A model generated the notes under the pieces. The model had not been told where the DNA came from. It ran no database searches and was given only the letters and a program-made list of their open reading frames with translations. This document shows positions 26,523 to 35,913 of a stretch of 64,000 bases of DNA, piece after piece. The stretch's first letter is position 1, and each line of letters begins with the position of its first letter. The translations under genes were made by a program, and so were the position numbers. This stretch comes from Pseudomonadota bacterium (GTDB taxonomy: Bacteria > Pseudomonadota > Alphaproteobacteria > UBA9655), in assembly GCA_018242065.1 (NCBI GenBank), contig JAFECQ010000019.1:1-64000 (forward strand). The letters are read 5' to 3'.

Positions 26523-26798
26523 TCAGCCGATTTGTTTTTCCCTTTTAGGTTGGTAAATAACACTTACAACACAATTAGGGTTAATGGTAATATCAGCTGA
26601 TTCCCCTTCCTCAAACTTTATATTGTCAATTCTGTGACACCTTTCGCTTTTTATGGTAAGTATCGTCGGACCTTTCCCTGGAAGTTTCACTTCCTTGTAA
26701 GCTTTGGTTTTAGGATAATAAATGTGTGCAATTCCTTCACCTGCTACGGGAGAGAAGGGGATAAGACATAAAATAATATGAATGATAGATCGCTTCAT
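26523..26798 (-). CDS. Small exported protein, 91 aa
   Basis: The N-terminus is a Sec signal peptide (K-R, then hydrophobic to V-A-G-E at about residue 20). The mature 70 residues contain two cysteines and many beta-prone residues. It converges on the terminator of the barrel gene. No family recognised; it is probably periplasmic. Confidence 0.55.
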   Translation of the reverse strand: MKRSIIHIILCLIPFSPVAGEGIAHIYYPKTKAYKEVKLPGKGPTILTIKSERCHRIDNIKFEEGESADITINPNCVVSVIYQPKREKQIG

Positions 26799-26983
26799 GC
26801 TCGCTTCTCGCTTTTATTTCTAGAAAAGATTAGCTGAGAAAAGTTAATTTTTAGTTTCAGTGAAAACCCTAAGGAATCTCCTCCACACTCCTTCCTTTTT
26901 TTGAGAAATTCGCTACAATAATTAAAATAGGTGAGTAAAAAGAATTCAGGGATTTATACCTTTCAGATGAAAAGAGAGAACAA

Positions 26984-29900
26984 ATGAAGAGAGAAGGCTA
27001 TTACCGTAATCCGACTTTATGGAAGGATAAAATTGTTTTTGTAGCAGATGATGATTTGTGGCAAGTGTCCCTCTCTGGCGGGCGAGCTGAACGTCTTACA
27101 GCTGGTATAGGGGAAGCTAATGACCCTGTGTTTTCTCCTGATGGAAAGTGGATCGCTTTTACAAGTACCTATGAAGGACATCCGGAAGTTTATGTGATGG
27201 CTGCTGAAGGGGGAGAGCCTAAACGCGTCACTTACGTTTCAGATGGATCAACAGTTGTAGGATGGACGGCTCAAGGTGATATTATTTTTTCTTCAACTAA
27301 GGGTAACCCTTTTCGAGTACGTTCTCTCTTTAAGATTAATATAAAAACAGCGAAAGTTGAGCGTATTCCTTGCGGTCCGGCCAATTTTATTTCCTATGAG
27401 TCACAAGGAAGAGGTGCTGTCATTCAACGTCACGGTCATGGCTATGTCTCTTGGAAGCGGTATCGGGGAGGAACAGCGGGTGAGCTGTGGATCGATAGGA
27501 AAGGAACGGGAAATTTTCAAAAACTCATTGATATTAAAGGAAATGCGTTACGCCCTCTTTGGATTCAAAATCGAATCTATTTTATTAGTGATCATCAAGG
27601 TCACGGAAACGTGTATTCCTGTACAGTTGAAGGGACAGATTTAAAACGTCATACTTCTCATGAAGACTTTTTTGTACGTGGACTTAGCTATAATGAAAGC
27701 ACTTTTGTTTATACGGCAGGAGGTGATCTTTTTCATTTTTCGAGTGAAGGTAAAGCTTCTCAGAAAATTGAAATTGATTTTGTTTCTTCTTTTATGCAAC
27801 GCACTCGGAAATTTGTGGATCCAAGTGCGTACCTTTCGTCTTATAGCCTTGATAAGAAGGGGGCTCAACTTGCGATTATTACACGTGGGAGACCTTTCTC
27901 GTTTGCCAATTGGGAAGGAGCCGTTCATCAATATGGAGTAAGTGATGGCGTGCGTTACAAAATGGCTATGTGGCTTTATGATAACAAACGCCTTTTGATT
28001 GTGAACGATCTGGATGGAGAGAACTGTCTTGAGATACATGAACCTGATTCTCTTTCCGCTCCCAAGATTCTTAAAAAAATGGACTTAGGACGAATTCTGT
28101 CACTTAAAACATCGCCTACGGATGAAACAGCCGTGCTCGTTAATCATCGGTGTGAGCTTTTTCACATAAATTTGAAAACGCAAAAGCTTCATTTGATTGA
28201 TAAAAGTATGTACGGAGATATAGGAGGATTGGATTGGTCCCCCGATGGTAAGTGGATTGTTTATGACTATCCTCTCAACAATCGTTTACGCGGAATCAAG
28301 TTGTGCGAGATCAAGAATTTTAAAACCCATGTTATTACGCGTCCTTTACTCGAAGATTTTCGTCCTAGCTTTGATCCTGAAGGAAAATATATCTATTTTC
28401 TATCAAAAAGAACCTATTCTCCTTACCCAGATAACCTTCAATTTGAAATGGGCTTTCCGAAAGGCACAAAGCCTTATCTCATTCTTCTTGATGAATCAGC
28501 AACTTCTCCTTTTATTCCTCAAGTGAAAATAGAGGAAGAAAAACCTAAAAAAGAAGAAAAAAAACCCGAAGGTATTAAAGCGATTAAAATTGATCTGAAT
28601 GGCATTGAAGATCGCATTTTAGAATTCCCTATTCCGGAAGGGGATTATTTAGCAATTCGTGGTATCCCCGGAAAAGCGCTTTATCTCTCTCGTCCTTTGC
28701 AAAGTGCTCTCGATGTGGATGAAGATGATTCTGGGGCCAAGGGCAATATAGAGTGTTACGACTTTGCGACGAAAAGAGAAGAAACACTCATTACTAAAGT
28801 TTCTTCGTTTACTCTTTCAGGGGACTTTCATTGGCTTTGCTACTATAGTGCAAAAAAATTGAGAGTTGTAAAAGCTGGTGAAAAACCACAGGACAATGAT
28901 CTTTCTTATCGAAAAGGAGGATGGATTGATTTGAATCGTGTGAAAGTTTCAGTCAGTCCCTCCCAAGAATGGGTTCAAATTTTTAATGAAGTTTGGCGAC
29001 TTCAGAAAGATTTCTTTTGGACCGAAGATATGTCCAAAGTCAATTGGAACTCTATTTACAAACGATACCACCCTCTATTAAATCGGATTGCCACACGAGG
29101 AGAACTCACTGATTTGATTTCTGAAATGCATGGTGAGCTTGGAACGTCTCATGCATATGTTTTCGGAGGAGATTTCCGTTTTCCTCCCCAATATCCTCTT
29201 GGGGATTTAGGGGCGGATTTTATTTATGACAAATCCCAAAATGCTTATCGTATCACGAATATTGCGATAGGGGATCGGTGGGCACCTTCTCAAACATCGC
29301 CCCTCACGTCTCCGGGGTTAATGATCGCGGAAGGTGATTATTTGCTAGCGGTTAACGGACAGAAACTTGATGAAACAACGCCACCTGAAAAGCTCCTTGT
29401 CAATCAGGCGCGTAACGTTGTTTCACTGGTTGTAAAACGAGGCAAACAAAAAGCTAAAAGTAATTTTGTTCGAACGTTGGCATCGCAAGTGCCAGCGCGT
29501 TATCGCGATTGGGTTGAAAAAAATCGAAGGTATGTCCATGCAAAAACACAAGGACGCGTGGGATATATTCATGTTCCTGATATGAATGTTAAGGGTTTTG
29601 CAGAGTTTCACCGTGGTTTTTTAGCTGAATTGAATCGAGAAGGTCTTATTATCGATGTGCGGTTTAATGGCGGTGGAAATGTATCGTCTTTACTTCTTGA
29701 AAAATTAGGGAGAAAGCGTCTTGGTTATGATCAAAGTCGCTGGTGGGGAGCCATTCCCTATCCGCAAGAATCACCTGTTGGGCCTATGGTTGCTCTAACG
29801 AACGAGTATGCAGGTTCAGATGGAGATATATTTTCTCATTGTTTTAAAACATTAAAGCTGGGCCCTCTCATCGGTAAAAGAACGTGGGGAGGTGTCATTG

Positions 29901-30172
29901 GGATATGGCCTCGTCACAGTCTTGTAGATGGCGGTGGAACGTCTCAACCCGAGTTTTCTTTCTGGTTCCATGATGTTGGTTGGAAAGTTGAAAATTATGG
30001 TGTTGATCCGGATATTGAAGTTGAAATTACGCCAGAAGATTATGAAAAGGGAATAGATTCTCAGCTTGATCGGGGAGTTGCCGAAATACTTAACATTTTA
30101 GAAGCTTCTCCCCCTCCCAAGCCTTTTTCTACTGAGCGTCCAAATCTTGCGCCGCCTAAGTTAGAGAAATAA
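26984..30172 (+). CDS. Tricorn protease, S41 family
   Basis: A 1062-residue cytosolic peptidase that trims oligopeptides produced by larger proteases. The first 300 residues form a beta-propeller with repeated P-V-F-S-P-D-G-K-W-I-A-F-type blades, followed by a second propeller. An acidic/Lys-rich linker (about 515-535) precedes the C1, PDZ and C2 catalytic domains. The tricorn tetrad is visible: Ser722-His723 in T-S-H-A-Y, Ser945 in Y-A-G-S-D-G-D, and Glu1003 in K-V-E-N-Y-G-V. No signal peptide is present, as expected. Length matches the family. It stands alone with a 185-bp leader region. Confidence 0.93.
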   Translation: MKREGYYRNPTLWKDKIVFVADDDLWQVSLSGGRAERLTAGIGEANDPVFSPDGKWIAFTSTYEGHPEVYVMAAEGGEPKRVTYVSDGSTVVGWTAQGDIIFSSTKGNPFRVRSLFKINIKTAKVERIPCGPANFISYESQGRGAVIQRHGHGYVSWKRYRGGTAGELWIDRKGTGNFQKLIDIKGNALRPLWIQNRIYFISDHQGHGNVYSCTVEGTDLKRHTSHEDFFVRGLSYNESTFVYTAGGDLFHFSSEGKASQKIEIDFVSSFMQRTRKFVDPSAYLSSYSLDKKGAQLAIITRGRPFSFANWEGAVHQYGVSDGVRYKMAMWLYDNKRLLIVNDLDGENCLEIHEPDSLSAPKILKKMDLGRILSLKTSPTDETAVLVNHRCELFHINLKTQKLHLIDKSMYGDIGGLDWSPDGKWIVYDYPLNNRLRGIKLCEIKNFKTHVITRPLLEDFRPSFDPEGKYIYFLSKRTYSPYPDNLQFEMGFPKGTKPYLILLDESATSPFIPQVKIEEEKPKKEEKKPEGIKAIKIDLNGIEDRILEFPIPEGDYLAIRGIPGKALYLSRPLQSALDVDEDDSGAKGNIECYDFATKREETLITKVSSFTLSGDFHWLCYYSAKKLRVVKAGEKPQDNDLSYRKGGWIDLNRVKVSVSPSQEWVQIFNEVWRLQKDFFWTEDMSKVNWNSIYKRYHPLLNRIATRGELTDLISEMHGELGTSHAYVFGGDFRFPPQYPLGDLGADFIYDKSQNAYRITNIAIGDRWAPSQTSPLTSPGLMIAEGDYLLAVNGQKLDETTPPEKLLVNQARNVVSLVVKRGKQKAKSNFVRTLASQVPARYRDWVEKNRRYVHAKTQGRVGYIHVPDMNVKGFAEFHRGFLAELNREGLIIDVRFNGGGNVSSLLLEKLGRKRLGYDQSRWWGAIPYPQESPVGPMVALTNEYAGSDGDIFSHCFKTLKLGPLIGKRTWGGVIGIWPRHSLVDGGGTSQPEFSFWFHDVGWKVENYGVDPDIEVEITPEDYEKGIDSQLDRGVAEILNILEASPPPKPFSTERPNLAPPKLEK

Positions 30173-30179
30173 GGATGAG

Positions 30180-31244
30180 TTAGAAGTCATCATCTACTGT
30201 AGAAGATCTAAAATCAAGTCTTTGAACACGGAGAGTATTTTCTGCGTCCATCTCTTTTTTAGCAGCTCTTCTCCTTAACTCAGCTTTTCCTTCACTCTTC
30301 CAGTGTCTTTCTCTCCAAGCATCGAATTTAGAACGATTGATTTTTGAGCGCTCGCTTCCGCGAAAATGGAGTGAATTTACGACAATCCATTGGTGGGGTA
30401 AGCATTTTGCTTCAGCTTCTTCTTTTGTAAGGTCTTTATGGGCGATTTTGAGTTCTCCAGATTTATCCATTTCTAAGATAAGGCGCGCATTGCCACTTCT
30501 ATGTCCTATGGCTGTCATCCAAACTAGAGGATTATCACTTTCTCCATTAACTTCATTTTCTTTTCCCTCTCGTTGAGTGAGGTGATGTATTTGTATAATA
30601 TAGGGACGTTGTTGTGCTCGAATCTCCTTCGCTTTGTCTGGGTCGAGCTCATCAAGAGGCACGAAATCAGGAATGCCTTTATAAGCAATTGGGGGAGAAC
30701 CTCTTAAAGCTCTCTCGAGGTTAGTCTCCCATTTAAACCTTTGTTCTTCTGGATCCTCGGTTAAGACCAGATCATTCCAATTAAATAAGGAGGGTGCTCG
30801 ATAAACAATTTTGTCTTCAAATATAGATTTAGTAAAATATGATTTAGAAACTGCTTTGAGAAGAGTTTTACGAGCAAAAGGAGAAGGAATAGGACGTTGT
30901 AAGACAGCAAATTTCGCCCTAGGACTAGAAAAAATCTTCTTCTCAGTTGAGACAGGAGAAAGGGGGTTTTCTATTGAAATCTTGGAGAGAGACTTTACGA
31001 GAGTGGGACGAGGAAGCGTGTGCCTTAAGGGGGGCTTTGTTGCTCTTTTGGCTTTCTTTATAACTTTTTTGCTTACTGTTGTTTTCGCGGGTCTACGCAG
31101 TATTCCATCCACTTTAGCGGAGGACGGCGTAGATGATCCTCCACGCGTTGAAATAGAAGATTCTTTGTCCACCTGCATAGCAAGGCCTTCATCTGTAAGA
31201 AAACCACAAACAAAAGAAAATAACACGAAAACGCGTACCAACAT
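30180..31244 (-). CDS. Exported LHH/HNH-like nuclease candidate
   Basis: A 354-residue protein. The N-terminus is signal-peptide-like (hydrophobic to about residue 22). A long basic, Ser/Pro-rich low-complexity segment follows to about 150. The C-terminal part carries I-Q-I-H-H-L-T-Q (220-224 for H-H-L-T-Q), a central H-R-S-G-N-A-R, and S-L-H-F-R-G with His293, then I-N-R-S-K-F-D-A-W-R-E-R-H-W-K. That arrangement of H-H, single His and F-x-x-W-R-x-x-x-W-K recalls the LHH group of HNH toxin nucleases found at the ends of polymorphic toxins. No immunity gene is recognisable next to it. The assignment is by eye and needs a profile search. Confidence 0.5.
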   Translation of the reverse strand: MLVRVFVLFSFVCGFLTDEGLAMQVDKESSISTRGGSSTPSSAKVDGILRRPAKTTVSKKVIKKAKRATKPPLRHTLPRPTLVKSLSKISIENPLSPVSTEKKIFSSPRAKFAVLQRPIPSPFARKTLLKAVSKSYFTKSIFEDKIVYRAPSLFNWNDLVLTEDPEEQRFKWETNLERALRGSPPIAYKGIPDFVPLDELDPDKAKEIRAQQRPYIIQIHHLTQREGKENEVNGESDNPLVWMTAIGHRSGNARLILEMDKSGELKIAHKDLTKEEAEAKCLPHQWIVVNSLHFRGSERSKINRSKFDAWRERHWKSEGKAELRRRAAKKEMDAENTLRVQRLDFRSSTVDDDF

Positions 31245-31399
31245 AACAAGGAACCATCAATATAATTTATACTGATACTGATATGGTCTGAAAAAAAATA
31301 TGTAACAATTACAATTTGAGAAATGAAGAAATGTTAAAAACAGATAGATAAAAGTAAAAATTTAAATAAAATTAGAGATTAATTTTATAAAATTTTTAT

Positions 31400-32080
31400 C
31401 TACCCTTTCAAACGAAAGATAATAGAAAGAACTTTGTTGTGAAAGCTTTCTGCAAAAATCCAGGATCTGAGCGCTTCCAAGGCTGCTGTATCAAGAGGGG
31501 CGTGGCCAGAGCTTTTATGTAAAGTGACTTCCTGAACGCGGCCCTTTCCATCAGATTTTATATTAACAGCAACAACTCCTTCTTGTTTTCTTTTCCGACA
31601 GATCCAAGGATAAGTTGGGAGAGGGTGGTGAGCTTTCCTTGTGGAGAGCTTTGAAGAGAGTTTGACATCGCTGCTCTTTTTTCTCTCCGTTACTTGGGAT
31701 TGAGAAGTGTTTCCCATCTCGTCATTGTGCGGCACTAAAGGAGGCGAAGCAATCCAGTCTTTCCTTATACTTTCTGGATTGCTGCGGTCGCTTTGTGGCT
31801 TCGCCATGACGGTTGAGTTTTTGTAAGCCATGCTTCCAGAAGAAACAGGCATTGTTTCTGCTTTTTTTGATTTGTAGGAAGTTGAGCGATTAGGATTTTT
31901 CGTTTCACGTGATTGTATGGAAGAAGACTCATGTGAAAGTTTCTTTTCTTCCCATACAACTTCAATAAGGGCCGCACCTTTAGGAGGAATTTCTTTAGGC
32001 TTTACCATAAAAAAAAGTGAAAAACAGCCATGTATACAACTGGAGAGGAAAACAGCAAAGAGGAATAAACGATCTATCAT
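31400..32080 (-). CDS. TonB-like energy transducer
   Basis: A 226-residue TonB-family protein. One transmembrane segment lies at residues 3-25, followed by a polar, Ser/Lys-rich periplasmic linker. The C-terminal TonB domain contains Y-P-W-I-C-R-K-R-K-Q-E-G-V-V-A-V and later G-H-A-P-L-D-T-A-A-L-E-A-L-R-S-W. TonB carries energy from an ExbB-ExbD motor to outer-membrane receptors; exbBD are not in the window. The ATG overlaps the btuB stop by 4 bp, so the pair is coupled under the cobalamin riboswitch. About 24 residues of the linker (90-113) are encoded by a palindromic repeat. Confidence 0.85.
   Translation of the reverse strand: MIDRLFLFAVFLSSCIHGCFSLFFMVKPKEIPPKGAALIEVVWEEKKLSHESSSIQSRETKNPNRSTSYKSKKAETMPVSSGSMAYKNSTVMAKPQSDRSNPESIRKDWIASPPLVPHNDEMGNTSQSQVTERKKSSDVKLSSKLSTRKAHHPLPTYPWICRKRKQEGVVAVNIKSDGKGRVQEVTLHKSSGHAPLDTAALEALRSWIFAESFHNKVLSIIFRLKG
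31741..31811 (-). repeat. Palindromic repeat read in frame inside the tonB-like gene
   Basis: The arms AGCAATCCAG (31748-31757) and CTGGATTGCT (31774-31783) are perfect inverted repeats 16 bp apart. The flanks (GGCGAAGC; CTTCGCCATGAC) match the REP-like family at 5177-5287. It adds no stop or frameshift to the gene. Confidence 0.8.
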
Positions 32081-33912
32081 GTCTGTGCCTCTACGCCTAT
32101 AAAAAAGGCTCGCCCTCGAGTTCCGTATCCAAACACTTCTTCATAATGCTTATTTGTTAGATTTTCAATGCGACCAAATAAAGCGATGTGCTTAGTGAGA
32201 TCATATGCTCCTCCAAGATGGATGATGGCATAAGGGGCTAATTTACGCTTTGACGCGCTGTCCTTCATGGATGTAACACCGTAGCCTTGAATAAATAAAG
32301 AAAGATCCGAAAGAGCCTTCCATTGAATGCCGCCAGCACCTTTGAAATTTGGGATGAGAGGAGATTTTTTATCTCCAGGAAAATCTCGCGCGCGTGTCAA
32401 TGTAAAAGCCGTTGTGATTTGGAGCGTTTTGATAGGCGTTAGAGCGAAAGAAATTTCAAATCCTTTTGCAACGCGCTTGCCTCCATTATATCTTTGCCAT
32501 TTACCAGATGAAAGACGGTGGGAAAGTACGATTTGTTCGATGCGGGTGATAAACCCTGTAATACTGGCTTTGAGTTTTTCTTTAAAGAAGGTTTGATCAA
32601 TTCCTGCTTCATAACTTTGGCTCTTTTCAGGTTTAAGAGATGGATTCGGAGCTTGCCAAGGAAGATTTTTTTGAAAAAGATCAGAGAGAACAGGGGGTTT
32701 AAAATTTGTTCCATAACTTGTTCTTAACGTTGTCGTCTCTGTTATTTGTTGATCTACCCCGACATTAAAAGTAATCCGACTTCCAAGCGATTGGTAGTGA
32801 TCTCCACGAATTCCTCCTCTTAATGCTGTGGATTCAAAAGGTTTATAGGTATGGATCAAAAAAATACCCCCGTGCGTGCGTTTGTGGAGGTTACCATCAG
32901 TTGCACGTTCTTGCCCCCCTTCTAGTCCAGCGAGAAGTTGGTTTTGAGAGTTAATATTTATGTCTGATCGATAAAGGAAAAGAGGGTGTTCACCAAGGCT
33001 ATGACTGTGGAAGGAAGGCATTGTTGTGTGACGTTGAAAACGGGAATACATGAATTTAAGTGAGTGATCTACGTGTTCGTCTCCCCATTTGTTTTCCAAG
33101 CTTGTAAGAAGTGTCTGAAAATCACTGAAGTTTTCAGCAATGAAGGGTAAAAAGGAATTTTTTTTTGAGTTAAATTTGGGGCTATCAAACTGAACTTTTC
33201 CCTCAATATATCGCACAAGCCCCTCAACTTCCCAATTGTCTGTTAAGGCATAGTTTATGCGTGAAGAGAGCGTTCCATTTCGATATCGATCACTCTGTCG
33301 GTTCCCATGAAGTTGATTTGTGAAAGAAGAGGGCCCTCTACCAAATCCTGCAGCGGTTACTGTAAACTGAAGCGGCCCCTCTTCTCCTTGACCTGTAATC
33401 GCACCATATTTTGTACGGAAACTCCCTCCCTCTGCATGAGCTTTTAATGAAGGCTTACCACGGCCCCTTTTGGGAATGAGTTGAACCACACCGCCCAGAG
33501 CGCCCGGTCCATAGGCCAGGTTTTGTGGCCCAGGTAAGATTTCAATTCTTTCAAGATCTGCATTGAGAAAGTTGGATAAGTCAACGCTGCCACCAGAAGC
33601 CGGGTCATTGACATAGATACCATCCACGAGGACAAGGTTTTGCGGTGATCTTGCACCACGTATGGAAAAATCAGTTTGGCGACCTACTGTCCCATTAGAA
33701 TTTACAAGAACGCTTGGTGTATAGGGAAGAGCATCTTTCAAAAATATTTCTTGATATTCTTCAATCTCCGTAGCTTTGATAATTGTTTCCGAACTGCCTG
33801 TGTTTTCAGAGGATGAGAGAGAAGTTGTTGAGACTTCATAAACATCAATTGCCATGGTCTTAAAAGGAGTCAGGAAAAAAATTGCGCAAATTGCAACTCG
33901 TGAATAGATCAT
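32077..33912 (-). CDS. btuB: TonB-dependent outer-membrane receptor, BtuB-like
   Basis: A 611-residue outer-membrane transporter, probably for cobalamin. A signal peptide covers about residues 1-21, then a plug domain with S-I-R-G-A-R-S-P-Q-N-L-V-L-V-D-G-I, and a 22-stranded barrel ending I-E-N-L-T-N-K-H-Y-E-E-V-F-G-Y and a short final strand. I chose the ATG at 33912, preceded by GGAGA at 6 nt; an upstream start would lengthen the signal region. The cobalamin riboswitch in its leader supports vitamin B12 as substrate. It is translationally coupled to the TonB-like gene. Confidence 0.92.
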   Translation of the reverse strand: MIYSRVAICAIFFLTPFKTMAIDVYEVSTTSLSSSENTGSSETIIKATEIEEYQEIFLKDALPYTPSVLVNSNGTVGRQTDFSIRGARSPQNLVLVDGIYVNDPASGGSVDLSNFLNADLERIEILPGPQNLAYGPGALGGVVQLIPKRGRGKPSLKAHAEGGSFRTKYGAITGQGEEGPLQFTVTAAGFGRGPSSFTNQLHGNRQSDRYRNGTLSSRINYALTDNWEVEGLVRYIEGKVQFDSPKFNSKKNSFLPFIAENFSDFQTLLTSLENKWGDEHVDHSLKFMYSRFQRHTTMPSFHSHSLGEHPLFLYRSDININSQNQLLAGLEGGQERATDGNLHKRTHGGIFLIHTYKPFESTALRGGIRGDHYQSLGSRITFNVGVDQQITETTTLRTSYGTNFKPPVLSDLFQKNLPWQAPNPSLKPEKSQSYEAGIDQTFFKEKLKASITGFITRIEQIVLSHRLSSGKWQRYNGGKRVAKGFEISFALTPIKTLQITTAFTLTRARDFPGDKKSPLIPNFKGAGGIQWKALSDLSLFIQGYGVTSMKDSASKRKLAPYAIIHLGGAYDLTKHIALFGRIENLTNKHYEEVFGYGTRGRAFFIGVEAQT

Positions 33913-33997
33913 TAGATTCTCCGTATAATTGTGTCGACAATTTCTTGTCGCCACCACTAACGGATACCCGTGACTCTTGACGCACCCCGCGCAAAAG

Positions 33998-34168
33998 GTT
34001 GGTGACTCATTATGGCAGGTCTCCTGACTTGGGCCTCGTTACCCTGTCTCCCCCTTCCCGAAGCAGAACTTCAGTGGGTGTATGGAGTGGGCTCTTCCCT
34101 TACAGTTACGGGGGTAGTCATGGATTCTCACCATGTTCCCTTTTGGCATTTCTGCACCATAATTAATT
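33998..34168 (-). promoter_or_regulatory. Cobalamin riboswitch (AdoCbl aptamer)
   Basis: Read on the minus strand, the leader contains the aptamer landmarks in order: GGTGCAGAAATGCC, GGTGAGAATCC, ACTACCCCCG with AACTGTAAGG, and the B12 box AGTCAGGAGACCTGCC. It lies 85-255 bp upstream of the btuB start. Binding of adenosylcobalamin would shut down btuB-tonB expression. Boundaries are approximate. Confidence 0.95.
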
Positions 34169-34275
34169 AAGACATAAAATGTCTAAGAGGTGGCGTCAAG
34201 GGGGGAGATTTTGTTATCAAGACTCTGCTTGTTTTTCATCGTTTGTGTTAGACTGAGCTTCGAAAGGAAAAAGTT

Positions 34276-35007
34276 ATGTGGCTTGATGTCGTAACGATGC
34301 GGGATTTTTATGACACACATCTAGGGCATGTGGTGCGTCGCATGATTCGCCGAAGGATTCGAGAATTTTGGCCTGAAGTTAAAAGGGGAGATATGATGAC
34401 CCTTGGATATCCTACCCCTTTTTTGAGATATTATCGTGAGGAAGCTCGGCGTGTCGTCGCTCTTATGCCCGCGGAACAAGGAGCTCTTTCTTGGTCTCGA
34501 CGTACGCCTAACATTGTTGTACTGACAGAGGAAAATAAATTTCCGCTTGCAAATAAATCCGTAGACTTTGCTCTTTTGGTTCATGCTCTTGAGTTCTCAT
34601 CAAATCCTGAAATGATGATTCAGGAAGTTTGGCGCGTTTTAGCAGATGGTGGAAAGTTGATCGTAGTTGTGCCTAATCGGCTGGGGGTTTGGGCGCGGAT
34701 GGAAAAGACGCCCTTTGGTCATGGCCACCCTTATAGTCTTTCTCAACTCAATCGGTTTTTAGCCGATAATACCTTTACGCCTCTTCGAGCTGAACACGCT
34801 CTCTATATTCCTCCTACAAGATCAAGGGTCCTTTTAAGTACAGCAAATGCGTGGGAGAAACTAGGACATAAGTGGTTTCGAAATCTTTCTGGTGTTTTGA
34901 TTGTTGAGGCGACAAAACAAGTTTACGCTGGAAATATGGTTAAAGAAGGCGTTTGGAAAGGGAAGATACAATTCGCAAAAAAATTGGTCCTTCCAATGAA
35001 GAATTGA
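34276..35007 (+). CDS. SAM-dependent methyltransferase, class I
   Basis: A 243-residue methyltransferase. The SAM site is a variant motif I (T-L-G-Y-P-T-P-F-L, near residue 42), then F-P-L-A-N-K-S-V-D-F-A-L-L-V-H-A-L-E-F and V-L-A-D-G-G-K-L-I-V-V-V-P-N-R, the usual post-motif strand of this alphaproteobacterial group. Substrate is unknown. The start has a purine-rich site (AAAGGAAAAAG). It diverges from the riboswitch leader and is the only gene of its transcript before a 93-bp gap. Confidence 0.8.
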   Translation: MWLDVVTMRDFYDTHLGHVVRRMIRRRIREFWPEVKRGDMMTLGYPTPFLRYYREEARRVVALMPAEQGALSWSRRTPNIVVLTEENKFPLANKSVDFALLVHALEFSSNPEMMIQEVWRVLADGGKLIVVVPNRLGVWARMEKTPFGHGHPYSLSQLNRFLADNTFTPLRAEHALYIPPTRSRVLLSTANAWEKLGHKWFRNLSGVLIVEATKQVYAGNMVKEGVWKGKIQFAKKLVLPMKN

Positions 35008-35100
35008 AATTATGAAATTCAATTTTTTTCTAGCTTTTTTAAATAAAGTATGTATAAATGTTGTTTATTAAATTTAAAATAAAATTAGAATATAAATATC

Positions 35101-35403
35101 ATGTTACAAATTTTTCAAGAACTTGCAGTTAGTCCCTATTTAATATGGGCCGCTGATTTTATCGGATGTATAGGAACTCTTATTATATTGATTGTGTATG
35201 CTTTGCTTCAACTTGGCAAATTGGAATCCTCTAGCTTTCTCTATTCTTTACTGAACCTGGTTGGAGCAATCTTGATTTTAACATCGCTGTTTTTTTCCTG
35301 GAATTTGGCTGCAGTATTAATGGAAATTTCCTGGGTTATCATTAGCTTTTATGGAGTAGTAAAAACTCTGTGTCCTTATAAAATGCAGCATAGTAGGAAG
35401 TGA
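35101..35403 (+). CDS. Small membrane protein, CBU_0592-like
   Basis: A 100-residue protein with three predicted transmembrane helices (about 13-36, 44-66, 68-88) and the pattern D-F-I-G-C-I-G-T-L-I-I-L-I-V-Y-A-L-L-Q and N-L-x-G-A-I-L-I-L-x-S-L. It fits the CBU_0592 family of uncharacterised membrane proteins. It converges on atpF with a 3-bp gap. Function is unknown. Confidence 0.7.
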   Translation: MLQIFQELAVSPYLIWAADFIGCIGTLIILIVYALLQLGKLESSSFLYSLLNLVGAILILTSLFFSWNLAAVLMEISWVIISFYGVVKTLCPYKMQHSRK

Positions 35404-35406
35404 TTG

Positions 35407-35913
35407 TTATAATTGAGTATTTTTTGGAGATTTTGAATTTAAAGAAACATGCATAACTTCTTTCAATGCTGCAGTTGTTAGCTTTTTTTTCTCTTTTATT
35501 TCTTTCAAAATAAGTCTCTCAACGATTTTGAGTGCCTCATCTGCGACTTGGTCTTTCAACTTAGCTTTAGCTTCTTCCGTTTCATTTGCGATACGCCCAA
35601 GAAGCAAGTTTTCTTTTTGCTTTATAAAATTTTCAAATTCTTGTTCACTTGCCTTCTTAAATTCTTGAGCTTCAGCTTCAGCAAAAGAGATGATCTTTTC
35701 TGCTTGTTCAAGGGCCTCTTCGTATTTTTTTTTATAAGAGTTTAAAAGACTTAAAGCTTCATCATGGAGGCGTTGCGCTTCTTCCAGTTGTTGGGTGACT
35801 TTTTGACGGTGTTCATCAAGCGTTGCAGTAAGAAAAAGATAAGCTTTTTTCCCAGCAGCACCCAAGAAGAGAAAAAATGCAATACAAACCCAAAATTCAG
35901 GCGTTGAAAACAT
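35407..35913 (-). CDS. atpF: F0F1 ATP synthase subunit b
   Basis: A 168-residue peripheral-stalk subunit: one N-terminal membrane helix (residues 7-27), then a long charged coiled coil to about 155. It pairs with b' to tie the catalytic head to subunit a. It overlaps the b' stop by one base (TAATG) and ends the F0 operon. The F1 genes are not adjacent, as is usual in alphaproteobacteria. Confidence 0.92.
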   Translation of the reverse strand: MFSTPEFWVCIAFFLFLGAAGKKAYLFLTATLDEHRQKVTQQLEEAQRLHDEALSLLNSYKKKYEEALEQAEKIISFAEAEAQEFKKASEQEFENFIKQKENLLLGRIANETEEAKAKLKDQVADEALKIVERLILKEIKEKKKLTTAALKEVMHVSLNSKSPKNTQL

